From Sanguinoderma infundibulare (taxonomy: Eukaryota; Basidiomycota; Agaricomycetes; Polyporales; Polyporaceae), in the NCBI GenBank assembly GCA_032821775.1, contig JAVLRN010000012.1, forward strand, positions 1,922,001 to 1,986,000: DNA of 64,000 nt. Direction: 5' to 3'. This document shows, in pieces, positions 12,801 to 25,627 of this stretch. A model generated the notes under the pieces. That model saw nothing but the letters and a program-made list of their open reading frames with translations, made no database searches and was not told where the DNA came from. Position 1 is the stretch's first letter, and every line of letters starts with the position of its first letter. The translations under genes were made by a program, and so were the position numbers.

Positions 12801-13615
12801 GCCAGTGGGGCGAACAATGGCGGGGCGTCAACATGGGGCGGCGCGACACCTGGACGACCAGGCTGGGACGCTGCTTGGGTATGTTTCGCAGACGTTTATT
12901 GTATGTGATCGGCGGCTGACCACTGTATTTCAGGATCCACGATCTGCCCCGACGCCGTATGGCGCCGCACTTACGCCAGGAGTGCCAACCCCTGCACCGT
13001 ATTTATCCATGCAGACGCCTGGCATATACGAGTACCAGACACCGGCGCAAACCGGTAGCTACCCACAAACACCAGGAATCCTGAGCGGGGGCAGCTACGG
13101 AATAACCGAGTCGTCGTTCGGTGAGCTCCTTTGAGCTGTTTGTGCGTCATGCTATACTAACCATTCATTCAGTTTTGACTTCGAGTTGGCTATTGGAACC
13201 CGAGCTAGCCAACAAGGTCAAGGGGATCATAGTCGAAGTACGCGACTCGCGCCCCGGCTGGCACAACGGCGACTGCGAAGGCAAACAGGGCGTCGTCCTC
13301 TCCATCCTCAACACTGAGAACGATTCCTTCGCGTCTACCGCCCGAGTGCGCTTCCTCGAGCCCGTCAACCCCCTCCAGCCCATCCTTACCGTGCCCGTAA
13401 AGTTCCTCTTTCCGGTACATCCCGAGTCCAAGGGCGAAGACGTCATCATCCTCTCGGGCTCCCGGGGCAAGGGCCAAGAAGCGCGAGTGGAGGCGGTCGA
13501 GTCGAAGAACGTGATGGTCCTCACTACCAAGGCGACCTTCCTCGTTATCGACAGCCCCCCGAGCAAGCTGGTGCGCATCGAGTCGGTCGACGAGGTGGGG
13601 AACTTCCTCCGATGA
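9868..13615 (+). CDS. SPT5: Transcription elongation factor SPT5
   Basis: SPT5 with SPT4 forms DSIF, which clamps RNA polymerase II during elongation and couples it to capping and chromatin factors. The start at 9868 gives a strongly acidic N-terminus (Glu/Asp tracts around residues 30-55 and again after the first intron). Next comes the NGN domain (PGKERDIVFSLMRKAL onwards) and then a series of KOW domains, for example SWVRIRRGKYQGDLAQV, PGDHVEVFEGEQSGVHG, KPGDHVKVMTGKNADE and VIKGPNKGYVGTIKD. A proline-rich C-terminal repeat region and a last KOW-like segment complete the protein (stop 13613-13615). The gene has about ten introns and a product a little over 1,000 aa, the normal fungal size. 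The C-terminal repeats are the likely target of the CDK9/Bur1 kinase in this family. Confidence 0.95.
12537..12803 (+). repeat. SPT5 C-terminal repeat region (TPNPY / TPAW units)
   Basis: This coding repeat lies inside SPT5. I count five TPNPY units alternating with four TP(A/G)W units, for example RTPNPYNDSRTPAW. The CTR of fungal SPT5 is rich in such Thr-Pro motifs, which are phosphorylated by CDK9-type kinases. The DNA repeats have diverged at synonymous positions, so the array is old rather than freshly amplified. Confidence 0.85.
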
Positions 13616-14245
13616 TGGGTGTTCCGGACGCTCGATTGCTCGCGTTCCCTTCGCCCTTGGAGACTCGGTGGATCGTCGCTCGTTCTACGTAGATATGTTA
13701 GTTAACATGATTGCTTTGTTTTGTACGAGTTGCGCATGCGTCGTGTATCATATGCCCGTAGTATTAATCGCATGCCAATCGACATCCTTGGAGGCATTTC
13801 AGCTAGTGCGGGGCTGGGGGTCTCAGAAGATCAAAGTGCGTGACAAGGAGACACGCTGACACGTGCTGTGACAAGACGCGGCGTTTTGAACGAGAGGCGT
13901 CGCGATCAATGAATTAATGGTAAGGAAAAAGTCGGGTTAATAGAATCCAACAGCACGCTTTACGTATTCGGACTCACCGTGTTCTGTTACCAGGGGGCCT
14001 TGAGGCCAGCTACCGGTGCCCTAGTTATGCCAACGATGCAATATTAATGCCTCGGATGTTGCAATACTGATACATGGTTCATCATACTTATAGTAACAGA
14101 ACAGCACCGTGCAGAACATTCTTATCCATACTCCGCAGAACCCCAGAGCGACGCAGCTGCTGCGGGTATACATAGCACATGCCGCCAAGAAGTCGCGCGT
14201 GAAATCGGTCCCGAGCCAAAGTCGCACAGGTCAATCGAGGGTGAA
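13616..14245. other. convergent 3' intergenic region, 630 bp
   Basis: This lies between the SPT5 stop and the stop of the gene at 14246. It should contain both 3' UTRs. No gene, repeat or RNA was recognised. Confidence 0.5.
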
Positions 14246-15716
14246 TCAATCCTCGACGCCGAGGAACCTGTTCATCAACGTCTCCTCCCTCTCCTTCGCC
14301 TTGACCCTCTGCTCCTTCAGCCTCTCCATCCCCGCCCTGATGCTCTTCATATGCACCTCCATCGGCACCTGGTCGCCCGCGATCTCCGGCGCGGCGACCC
14401 GGTCCCGCAGGTCCTCCATGTCCTCGCCCATCGCGTGCAGCGTCTGCATCGCGGCCGTGACGTGGGCCGCCGCGCGCTTCCGGTACTCGCCCAGCTCGCG
14501 CAGGAGCTCGAGGTTCGTGTTGAACACCCGCACGCGGGCGCGGTTGCCGCCGAGGACGGTCCAGAGGTCGGCGAGGAGCGCGTCCCGCGCGGCGCCCATG
14601 TCGATGTTCTCGCGCGTGCAGATGTCGTGGATGGTGCTCAGGTCCTCTTCGAGCGCGTCCAGGTTCGCGGACGAGAACTCGACCTCGAGGATGAGGCGCT
14701 GCATCTCGGACGCGTGCACCTCCATCGACTTCTGGAAGACGTCGAGCGCGACGGCGTGCGAGGGCGGCTCGGCGCCGAACGGCCAGATGATGCGCATGAG
14801 CGAGTTCGGTTGGGCTTGGGCGCCCTCGATGGTGTTCAACGCATAGTCGTTGACGGCCATGATCCTTAAGCAAATTCAGGAACTTGCCCCGCGATAGCCG
14901 ATAAAGAGATACTCACTTGTCGACGGCGCCATTGATCCTGGATGTGAGCCTTTGCAAGCCCCTCCCGGCCTTCTTCGCGTCCGCAACGAATTCCCAAAGC
15001 GACTCGGCAAGAAGGTCCCGGCTTGTGAGTTTACTGTGCCGGACGAGCGTGATGAGGTCCCTGGTTGCCATCTCGGCCTGCTTAATGTCGAGAGTGAGAG
15101 CGGGTCCACCGATCGTGCCATCGAGCAGGTGTTCGAAGCTGGAGCTTTGGATATCGACCAGGCGCGGATAATCCACTCGCTTGGGGGGCTTCGCGACGCC
15201 CTCCGGGATTTGCTGAGGAAGCCGACAAAGGGCGGTTCTAGAGATTCCGGGGATCCAGCATATGGGAGCAAAGGCGGCATGGAACCTTGTGAAGAGCCAC
15301 CCCAGGAGGATTCCCAGGAGGTAGAGGAAGAGCAAGAACCCGAGCGGCTTCTTGAGGAGTTGGAAGGCGTGGGTGAGGACGGATCCAAAGTACCGCACGG
15401 AGGACGCGGCGCTCTGCGCCAGGGCATCTTGCACCTGTTCGGTGTCTATGTCGAAAACCTTCTTCCGCGCTTTCTGGGGTTGAGAAACTTGGCTGAAGCG
15501 GCGGGGGGTGGGTTGTGGCTGGGCGAGAAAGACCGTCTTCGTGGGCTTGCGACGTCGAGTGGCGCTTCGAGGCGTCCCGGGGGTCCCTGATCTGACGTAG
15601 CTCGCCCGCGGTTCTGCAGAGCCGTCGCTCTCATCTCGTGCGCGGTTGGTATCCGGGATGTCCTCCCACTCTGCATCGTCTTCGGGTTTTGTGTTCTGGG
15701 TCGGAGCGGACGGCAT
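14246..15716 (-). CDS. hypothetical membrane protein with coiled coil
   Basis: Two exons are joined by a 50-60 nt intron with a GTGAGT donor (near 14915) and a CTTAAG acceptor. The join completes a Lys codon and reads VDKIMAVNDYALNTIEG. The N-terminal third (start 15716) is Ser/Thr/Arg-rich with a basic patch (SATRRRKPTKT). One clear membrane segment follows (LGFLLFLYLLGILLGWLF), then a hydrophobic stretch. The C-terminal half is helical and charged (SMEVHASEMQRLILEVEF and RAGMERLKEQRVKAKEREE), typical of a coiled coil, and the protein ends RFLGVED. About 455 aa in total. I do not recognise a named family. The layout resembles membrane-anchored structural or tethering proteins, but that is only inference. 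Confidence 0.7.
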
Positions 15717-16196
15717 CTATTGCACTGTAAGAAAGAACGGTTGCTTTGAGAGACATTGGTAGCATACCTGAGAGTCAATCGACATGTTCGAAACCCCGAT
15801 CCAGCGCGCGGAAGGGAGGGGTGATCTATTGACGGTAGTGAGGGTGAGCGGCACTCTATCGTGGCAGAAGTTAGTCGAGGGATTAGCTATAGAAAATGCA
15901 AACGTGTGCGTATAGAAGAGTAGCAAGGTGAAAATGTGTTCAACACGATGGAGACGCGTGGATGGATGGTGGTTGCAGAGATGAGGGCGTTCACCCGACG
16001 TCATCCTAGGCGCGTCTCTACAATCACACAGCCACAAAACGTGTCGGAGCTCAAAATGACACGTCGCCTGGGCCACGTGGCTCCGAGTCGAATTCCGTGC
16101 AATGGGCACACAAACGACAATAGTGTATGTATATTGCAAAGCACTGTAATTCAATAACCCATCCATCATCGACAACAAAGGTGGCCGCATCCTCCC
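15717..16196. other. intergenic, 480 bp
   Basis: This is the upstream region of the 14.2-15.7 kb gene. Short open frames on both strands have no recognisable content. Confidence 0.45.
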
Positions 16197-16919
16197 TCAC
16201 TGATTAATGCACGATGTGTCGACCTCAGGCACCATGATCAGCTCCGACGTCTTCCCCCGATCCAACTCTCCCAGCCACTCCCAAATCCTTGCAGCTGGGA
16301 TGCGCGAGATCGGTGCCTCCCCAAAGACTTCAGTGAAGTCCCTCACATTAAACCCTATGACGGCTCTGCACAGCTCTTCGTCAGCCTTCCACTGTTGAGA
16401 CCCGGTTCCCCATCGTTGGTCAAAGGAACGGTTCTCCCTGGGGATGATGTGGTCTTCAAGCCCCTTCGCGCGCAGGATCGTCTCCACGCCGAACTTGTAT
16501 GCTGGCCAATTCGCCAGCTTACGAGCCTCGCCGGGGACGACGCGGAGGAGAAGATGGTCCGGGAGCATGATTTCCGCGACCTTGAGCCGGCTTTCATTCC
16601 TGCAAGGTACGTGCCTCAATGATTGGACTCGTCGGGGTAAAGATCAACATGGTACGAACAGCCTTCTCAGGATCTCTCGCGTACGTCGCTCTTCCATGAC
16701 AGAGATTATCGAGGTGGTGGTGCCGAAGGTAAGTGGCGGGCGTTGTTGCAGCCTCGGGATCTTTAAATACGGGAAACCCTCCTGTGCTGCGGTACAACGT
16801 GGTACGTCGAATGTGGCAACTTCAACCATGCCCTGTTTACCATACGTAACGGTCACGATAGAGAGGGGACTCAGTTGTCCACTTGTGGTTCGTGTCCTGT
16901 CGACGTGGATGCGCACTGC
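16197..16919 (-). pseudogene. gag-like (copia UBN2-type) remnant or hypothetical gene
   Basis: The clearest exon runs from a TGCAG acceptor near 16605 to a stop at 16197. It contains NWPAYKFGVETILRAKGLED and, after a Trp-rich linker, ELCRAVIGFNVRDFTEVFG. The pattern W-x2-YK-x3-E-x-IL-x-AKGL-x2-H followed by an R-AVI-NV block resembles the gag region of Ty1/copia-type retroelements in Agaricomycetes (recalled family pattern, not a search). The right-hand part (16640-16919) is open in two frames but has no ATG in either. No protease, integrase, RT or LTR is visible nearby, so if it is a retroelement only gag survives. It may instead be a small host gene of unknown function. Confidence 0.35.
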
Positions 16920-17404
16920 AACCAGACCTCCTTTTGCGTGCCTTCTACTTTCTCCAAAAATACTGACCCGATGGCCGCCGAAGGCATGGATGGGCTACGT
17001 ACATATACCGGTCAATGTTTGGGTGTTCCTGTCCCAAACGCTCACGGAGCCTCCCATCGGTTCAGCAATCCGCCTACCTACTGTCCTGACCATCCTCGCC
17101 TGGTTAAGAATCGCTATGTAAGTACATTGGCCCATGCAAACGGATGAAGCGACGTAATATGTAGCCATAGGTCTGTACGCACGCTCCTATCGCGAGCTGC
17201 ACCTTGCAAGAACTTCCCTGTATTACATCTGGCCATTTACAAGCACGTCTGCAGTTTATATATTCGAATGTACACGAGCGAGGTATCATGTTTGCGATCA
17301 GGGGACGTTTGGTGGGTGAGCTACAAAGTACTGACGTACGATAAGTACTGTACTGATGACAGGAGGAAGGTGCTTGCGAACGGCAGAGAAAGAGCGACAT
17401 CAAA
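16920..17404. other. intergenic, about 485 bp
   Basis: This is downstream of the PP2A stop. Apart from the expected 3' UTR, nothing was recognised. Confidence 0.45.
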
Positions 17405-19154
<1,750 letters not shown>

Positions 19155-19451
19155 GTTGCTGTGCGGTCGGGGAGGGCAATGACGAGAAAGATGGAGTTCA
19201 GGGTGGTGGGTGATGCGTGTTAGGGCTCTCCTCGGCTCAGGGCGTGACGCAAGTTCGCTGAGATTATCCGTGACTGTCACGTCACGAGAACTGCCTCGGA
19301 TCCCAAACGGCGCCGTCTTGCCCTTGACTCTCTTCCTCCATCACCGTCCTCTGTCTCTCACGCCCTAGACACACTCTCTACCCCGCTGCATACATCGCGG
19401 ACTATCTCCCGCTAGAGAACCGAGCAGTCTTACGCCAAGAACTCGCCCAGC
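19155..19451. promoter_or_regulatory. shared divergent promoter of PP2A-C and eIF1A
   Basis: Only 297 bp separate the two start codons, which point away from each other, so both core promoters and both 5' UTRs must fit here. The strand reading toward eIF1A is pyrimidine-rich (CTCTTCCTCC, CTCTCTACC), as at many fungal transcription starts. No clear TATA box is visible. A shared promoter is inferred from spacing alone. Confidence 0.5.
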
Positions 19452-20143
19452 ATGCCGAAGGTACGAGACCCACCCGGAGCATTTGGATGATTCGTGCTGA
19501 CCAAGATCTTGTCTTCAGAACAAAGGAAAGGTTAGCGAAAGACTCTATAGATCTGAAGTGCTCCCTCTCAGCCTCTCGTGAACAGGGTGGCAAGAACCGG
19601 AGACGTGGAAAGAACGAGAACGATGACGACAAGCGCGAGCTGGTTTTCCGCGAAGACGGACAGGAGTATGCCCAAGTGACGAAGATGCTCGGGAACGGCC
19701 GTCTTGAGGCCATGTGCTTCGACGGTGAGAAGCGGTTGGCCCATATTCGAGGCAAGATGCGGAAGAAGGTGTGTATCCTGCCCGTTCCATCGACTGAGGC
19801 ACCATTAATTTGGTGGCGACGCCCGTCCTTGCGACCAGGTCTGGATCAACCAGGGCGATATCATCCTCCTATCTCTCCGCGACTTCCAGGACGACAAGGC
19901 AGATGTCATTGTAAAATACACCGCCGATGAGGCTCGTAGTTGTACGTCTTCTTCACTTGCGCTTTTCTCGCGTAATTATCCGACACATTCCCGCGCTCAT
20001 ATCCATGTGCGTTTACAGTGAAGGCGTATGGCGAGCTCCCAGAGAACGCCAAGATCAACGAGACGGAGACCTTCGGCGACGAGGAGGGCGAGTGCACATT
20101 CGAGTTCGGGGAAGACGAGGAGGTCGACATCGACGAGATCTGA
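19452..20143 (+). CDS. TIF11: Translation initiation factor eIF1A
   Basis: eIF1A binds the A-site of the 40S subunit and promotes scanning and start-codon choice. The spliced product is 143 aa and starts [20 protein letters not shown]. An OB-fold core follows ([32 protein letters not shown]) and the acidic tail ends [10 protein letters not shown]. Five exons fit frame exactly: 19452-19460, 19519-19530, 19586-19768, 19839-19941 and 20019-20143. The second exon is a 12-nt microexon (AACAAAGGAAAG, encoding Asn-Lys-Gly-Lys) in the basic N-terminal tail. The first exon contributes only 9 coding nucleotides. The match to eIF1A is unambiguous over the full length. Confidence 0.95.
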
Positions 20144-20482
20144 AGGCGTGTATTTCTATCCTTGTATTATCGCGATCAGCATCCCGATATCCGACCTTGA
20201 CTGCCACCACCACCTATGTTTTCCGCCTGCTATGTATTTGGTTTGTTTCCGTCCATAGGTGTATTACGCACTCAATCCGATTAGTTGAAAATCTCTTCAG
20301 GCGATACATGTGTTAAGGAATGCCCCTCCAAGGTCCCGCCGCGCGCGCTCTATACACATGCGGGCAATTTAAGCTAGACCATGACTCCGATCGGCATTGT
20401 CTGGCCAATTCGTCGACTCCGCTAACCAGTCGCCAATTTCGACTCGTGTTCTTGGTTCACCTCCTCCCGCGGCGGGTATACG
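20144..20482. other. convergent 3' region, 339 bp
   Basis: This lies between the eIF1A stop and the stop of the small minus-strand gene. No feature was recognised beyond expected 3' UTRs. Confidence 0.4.
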
Positions 20483-20917
20483 CTATTCGGCTAGCTTGCC
20501 GCATATCTCCACCATGTTCCCCTTCACATCGAGCTGATACACGTTCTCGACGGCGGCATCATCGACAAGATGCCTCAAGCATTAAATCGTTCATCAACAT
20601 CCACTACGTATTCGCTCTCAATGTTCCCCTCCGATCTACCTATCGACACGTATGAGCGGCCGTAGTATGGATTGCGCATTCGTTAAAATAACTACCGACC
20701 TACTCGTACTTCACACAACCCAACGCCATGCAACAAATGGCACCAGGACAAGGTTGCTGGCGAGGATCGTGCTCAGTCCCTTGTGTGTGTGCAGTACATG
20801 AAGTCCACTCACCCTTTCTGCGAGATCATGTCCCGGTGGGAAAGTAATAGGCCTAGCCTGGCCTGCCAAGGGAGCGACCAAGGCGGCCAGGGTGATGACG
20901 AGTGTGGTTGTGCGCAT
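20483..20917 (-). CDS. possible small secreted protein (middle unresolved)
   Basis: The first exon starts at an ATG at 20917 and encodes a convincing signal peptide (MRTTTLVITLAALVAPLAGQ), then PITFPPGHDLAER and a GTGAGT donor near 20811. A coding-like last exon follows a TTGAG acceptor near 20579. It encodes HLVDDAAVENVYQLDVKGNM and ends CGKLAE with TAG at 20483-20485. The sequence between is short and I could not fix the middle exon(s) or prove both ends belong to one gene. If they do, the product would be under 130 aa and secreted. No family was recognised. Confidence 0.35.
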
Positions 20918-21205
20918 ATGTACACGTCGAGCGAGAGACCAAGGGTATCGCTGAGGCGTGACGACCGGATATGTCATGCCTATATATCCCTCATGCCAAT
21001 GCGCGAGTACACGTGGCCGCAGCACGCCCGTGTAGCCGCGTCACCGTCGGAATATCGTCGAATACCCAACGTCAGGTGGGGAGGCCTTCATGTCCGTTCT
21101 CGACGCAAGATCAGACCCAGCTAACACCCATAAAGAGTGTAAAGAGCGGATAGTTCTGATATTAATCACCTCTCTATTCACTGCTCGCAGCGGAAAGCAA
21201 CTCAC

Positions 21206-21560
21206 TACAGTCGTGAGCCTGTCATGATTGATCCCCAGCCAGCGACGACACGGGCGCACGTCGTAGAAGATGGCGTCGCCCCGCTCGGACCAGAACTCCG
21301 CGTTCTCCAGTAGAACGACCGGGCGCAGAGAGCCAAACGGATGGCACTGGCGAACGTCCACCCACAGTCCGCGGAGCAGGTGGCTTGAGACCGGGTCGCT
21401 CTCGTCTCCAGCCGTTTGAAACTGGGCTACGCAAACTTGGTGAGGATGAGTGCGTCCGGTACGTCTGCTGCGATTTTTGGATCTACCATCTGGTGAAGGC
21501 CGGGCGGGTATCGGCGTCGGTTGTATGCGCAACGTCGCGGGGGAAGTCGAGTGAAGACAT
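21206..21560 (-). CDS. coding-like fragment, possibly frameshifted
   Basis: An ATG at 21560 opens MSSLDFPRDVAHTTDADTRP but stops after about 25 codons. A second frame over the same region reads PGLHQMVDPKIAADVPDALI and stops at a TAG. A third frame then carries QFQTAGDESDPVSSHLLRGL and RGDAIFYDVRPCRRWLGIN up to a GTGAGT donor at about 21205. The second and third segments look coding and abut without room for an intron, so either a single-base shift separates them or the model is wrong. No family was recognised. A last exon further left could not be fixed. Confidence 0.3.
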
Positions 21561-21779
21561 GAGCTCCACCTTATATGACCGTTCTCCCCCCCTCATCAAG
21601 GTCATTTATGGTCTGCTTAGGGGAGACAAGAGCCCCACGGGCCGAGTTTGTTGGTGGCTGCCTCTGGAGACGCTAAACGGAACATTTGGGGTCTGAGGGC
21701 TTCGTGGAATAATGCTACAGAGGAACGTGAACGACGCCTCGTAGCGAGCCTCATTACCCCTACCGTTACTAGTCCAAAG

Positions 21780-22258
21780 TCAGCGACCCCTACACGCTAG
21801 AATCTGAACTGGCAACAAACCCAGACCAAGCTCCCTCTCTTCCAGTCCCACATTTCCAGTGCTGGGGAATGGCCAGCTGGCACGTTCTCCACGATTGCAT
21901 TGCTCCAGGGTCCCAAGCTTGTGCCCACGCCCGCAAGAATGCACGTAAATTCGCCCGTTCCCGTTCCTGATGCTGCGCTCCACCAACCTGACGGAACAGC
22001 CTGAGGACGACAGGATGAAACGCACCACGGGCTATCCAGCGCCGTCCCTGCATGACGCCAAGTTCCAACAGCGCCGAACCGGGTTCCATCCTTCAGAGCG
22101 ACGGTCCACACCAATGCCCAATGCCCGGCGCACGACAAGTTCCGTCCGTCTCCATTACACGCCGCCGGCCTGCCGCCGCAGTGACGGGCCTTCACCTTCG
22201 ACCATTCACTTCCCTCATACTCTTCCAAGTCGTCCGACGTCTTCTGCGGCCGCGACAT
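21780..22258 (-). CDS. hypothetical small protein
   Basis: The ATG at 22258 opens MSRPQKTSDDLEEYEGSEWS before a GTGAAG donor. After one or two introns the most coding-like frame reads VRLVERSIRNGNGRIYVHSC, then RGHKLGTLEQCNRGERASWP, and ends ILACRGR with TGA at 21780-21782. Two other frames are also open here, so the exon choice is uncertain. No domain was recognised. Confidence 0.3.
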
Positions 22259-23493
22259 AGACGTGCGCAACGCACTCTCGCAGCGCCCGGATCCTGTGCG
22301 AGATTAATACATATTGACTGCTCTGAGGTCGACGGGCCGTCTGTCATCTGTCCATTATTAGTGCCGAGCTCGAGAGCGCGCACACCAAACGCGCGTTCGC
22401 CACCGTGACGATGAGATCCCTCGACGCCCGGCGGAGTCGTCCGGACCTAGTGAACATCTCAACAACCAGGAGCACAAGCCTACAAGAAAACATATCCACT
22501 CGCCTGTTTACGCTGCCAAGGGCTGCGGACGTCTACATACCTCGGACAGGATCATAATCTGGCGTCCTCTGGGCTCACCTATGGGAGACTGCCAGACAAG
22601 CTTTGAGGACCCGACTCTTTGGAGCAAGCTGTGGAGCGAAATCAATTCGTGGACGCGACTGAGGTGCCATTGTGGGACCAAGCTTACAAGTGACTTCTTA
22701 GGCGGCCAAACCGCCAGCGTCATCGGGCTCTCCAATGGTGTGAGGGTGAACGACGAAGGGCAACTTCCCATGTCCGGTGTACGAGTCGTTCATGATCGTA
22801 CCTGCAAACGCCGATGGTGAAACATTCGACCTGCAACAACGAACAACGAACGCTGCGGCGGCAAAGAAATAAACTCAATCACCATGCGTTCAGTCTCATT
22901 CCAAGAACCAGACAATCCAAAAATATACGACGTACCTCACAGGCAAAATATTTTATGCACCTTGCTGCACCCGGCAGAGGCACATCTCAGGTCCAAAAAT
23001 CGAGCTTGTCCGTTGCATTTCCCCGCTAAGCAGCACACATGGTACTACATACCAGGGCAACTACTATACAACTAACTGCATATCCTGTGAACCAGTCCGA
23101 GAAGGATTTGCGAACGGGATACCTATATGTCACCTTCCCGGCTGCGAACCACGGCAGGTGGATGGAATCGTAAAGTAATGCGTGATCTGTGAGTGTGAAA
23201 CGAGTGCGTAGGATGCGGAGCATCGCCGATCCGAGGGCAACTGTCCGTGAGTAAAATGCGTATGCTGCAGAAGCTTTTGAAGGACGAACTGGTGTATGTG
23301 AAACAATGGGTGGAAGACCGACGAACGGCGTCAGAAGAGAAAATACACGAATGGGGGCAGGAGAGACGTCTGGGCGCAAGAAATAGCATGCACGGGGAAT
23401 CAAAACCGAGGCGGGCTATAGTGTCGTACGAGGTATCGCATATGGGAGGGTAACAAGATGAGTTCCGAGGATCCGGTCAGAATATATGCAAGT
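22259..23493. other. intergenic, about 1.2 kb
   Basis: This lies between the hypothetical gene and the 3' end of the GH17 gene. The open frames are short and unremarkable on both strands. No RNA gene or repeat was recognised. Confidence 0.45.
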
Positions 23494-25627
23494 TTAGCAA
23501 GTGGGGATCGTAATGTCCTTGAGAGTCCGGCTGCGGGTCGCAAGCAATAGAACGAAGGTCAGCATTTCCCGCATGTACAACAGAATGATCCTGATAAATG
23601 ACGAAGTGACGCACTTCGAATAGAACAAGCCCCAGTGGCCCTCGACGCCGCCGAACTCCAGGTCCTTCCACGTCTCGTCGAAGTACTCGAAGAAGAAGTA
23701 GCCAGTGCCGTTCTTGTTCGCCTGACAGACGAATGTGTCGATGAACGTCTGCGCATAGCCGCAACCATCAGTCAGTGCTCCACTCCATCTACACGGCAGG
23801 CTCGATCCAACGCACCTGGAGGTTCGGTTCCGAGGCGATCGAAGGTCCGTTGCTCTCGTTGCTCGCGTCGCTCGAGGCCGAGGGCCATCCGGTCTCAGCA
23901 ATGTACATAGTCGGGTGGTTGGACAACAACGCGGCCGGCTGGACGTTGGTCTCCTGGAAGAACTCGTTCACCCAGCCCGCCGACTGGTCGATGGACACGT
24001 TCGCGAACCACGCGTGGATGTTGGACATGCCGTAGTCGACGGCGGCGAGCACCTCGTTGTTGAAGTAGCTGCCCGCGTCCGCGGTGCCGATCGGGAGCGT
24101 CTTGCTCAGCCCGAGGGCCTGCACGGCGGTCCGGGTGTCGGTGATGTTCGAGATGAGCAATTGCGCGCCGACGTTGCCCACGGCGGAGTTTGGGTCCGAC
24201 CCGCCACCGTTAGCGTTAAGATAGCTGAACGCGCGCTGATCAGCCCCGAATTTGCTTACGCCATGGCAGGCGGAGAACGCACTTGAGCATGTACTCGTTA
24301 CCGACAGTAATGCCGGACACATGGTCCGTGCCGTATGTCTTGAGTGTTTCGAGTATGACGTCACGCTGCCTCTCGTACGGGGCGGGGTCGGTGGGGATGG
24401 GGTAGTTGCCAAGCCAGACGGTCATGTTGACCTTGGTCTGGTTGATGGCCTCGAGCTATCGGACGCCACGTTCAATCCAGCCGCCCAGTTGGCGCGCATA
24501 CACACATGGGCACTTACCACCAGAGCGCTCTGGTTGCAGTCGGCTCCATACAGACGAATTTGCTGCGAAAAGATGTGGTTAGAGTTGCAGTGCCGGCGAG
24601 CGGTATGGGTGAGAACGTACGTCAGTGAGCTGCGAGAGGAGCTGCGCAAAGGCACAGGGATCGGCGGATCAATGGACATCAGTCAAAAATACGACATGCC
24701 GAGAGGGAAAAATTCGCATGTACCTGGATATCCGTGATGACTTGGGCTGGATGGGCATCAGCATCGTGCGTCACGCGAGGAAGAAGCGACTGCGGACGAG
24801 TGACTAAACATACCGAGACTGTTGCCGCACTGGGGGTATTGGGAGCCCTCTGGGGTGTAGGCGATGCCGTAGAACGACTTCTTGAGCCTGGAGTCGGGGA
24901 CGAAGCTGCTGGGGTCGTTGGGGTTTGTCTGGTTGACGGCGCCGGTGGAAGAACCGGAGCTTGTCTTGTTGGAGGTCGACTTGTGGCTCATGGCGACTCC
25001 GACGCCGACGCCGACGCCGATGGCGATCAACGCCACGAGCCCGACGAGACTGCCAATGACCTTTGGTGGACGAGGACGCGTCGGCGCGGGGCGCGTTGAG
25101 CACCCGAAGTCTGGCTGAACGTGAACGGAGCAGGAGGGCACTCACACACCACTTTGATCGGCGGTTCCGCGCCTGCTCCTTCTCGAGCCACGCACCGCTG
25201 TTGTACGCCTGGTTGGAGTATGAGGACTCCACGTTGGTGTAGCCTTGCTGGCCGGCATTCTGGCCGTACGGGGATGCGTTGAGCGGCATGGCGGGGTTGT
25301 CCGAGTAGGGATCCGAGTGTTCTAGACGGGGGTAGTCCTGTGAGGCGGCCGGGGGCGGAGCGGGGGAGTGGGGGAAGCTGGCCTCGCTCGCTGCGGCACT
25401 TTGCCTCGGAGAATGGGAAGAGAGTGTGAGGGCGTAGGGGTCGTCGACGCTGGACAGACGATGGGGAGGCTGCACAGCAGATGGAGGGGAAAGACGTATA
25501 AGAATGGACGTCAGTCAGGGGCCGTCGCCTATGAAAGAAACGAACAGACGGGCAAGGATGAATAACTGTATTCTGGGCCCGGAATCGAGGTTATCCCCGT
25601 GGGACCGAAGCGGCCGGGGGACGGCAT
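23494..25627 (-). CDS. GH17 glucan endo-1,3-beta-glucosidase, type II membrane protein
   Basis: This is a wall-remodelling beta-1,3-glucanase or transglycosylase of the fungal Bgl2/Scw/EglC group. The start at 25627 opens MPSPGRFGPTGITSIPGPEY. A phase-0 intron leads to PPHRLSSVDDPY and a Pro/Ser/Gln-rich cytoplasmic tail. One membrane anchor follows (LVGLVALIAIGVGVGVGVAM), then an S/T-rich stem. The catalytic domain begins near KSFYGIAYTPEG. The acid/base Glu is in ITVGNEYML and the nucleophile Glu in MYIAETGWPSAS. The last exon, after a GTGCGT...CGCAG intron, reads NRTLKDITIPTC with stop 23494-23496. The N-terminal anchor suggests a plasma-membrane enzyme facing the wall rather than a freely secreted one. 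Confidence 0.88.

Noticed and set aside
14088..14873. minus-strand frame of 261 codons
   Set aside because: Shadow of the coiled-coil exon in another frame; Arg-rich with no domain.
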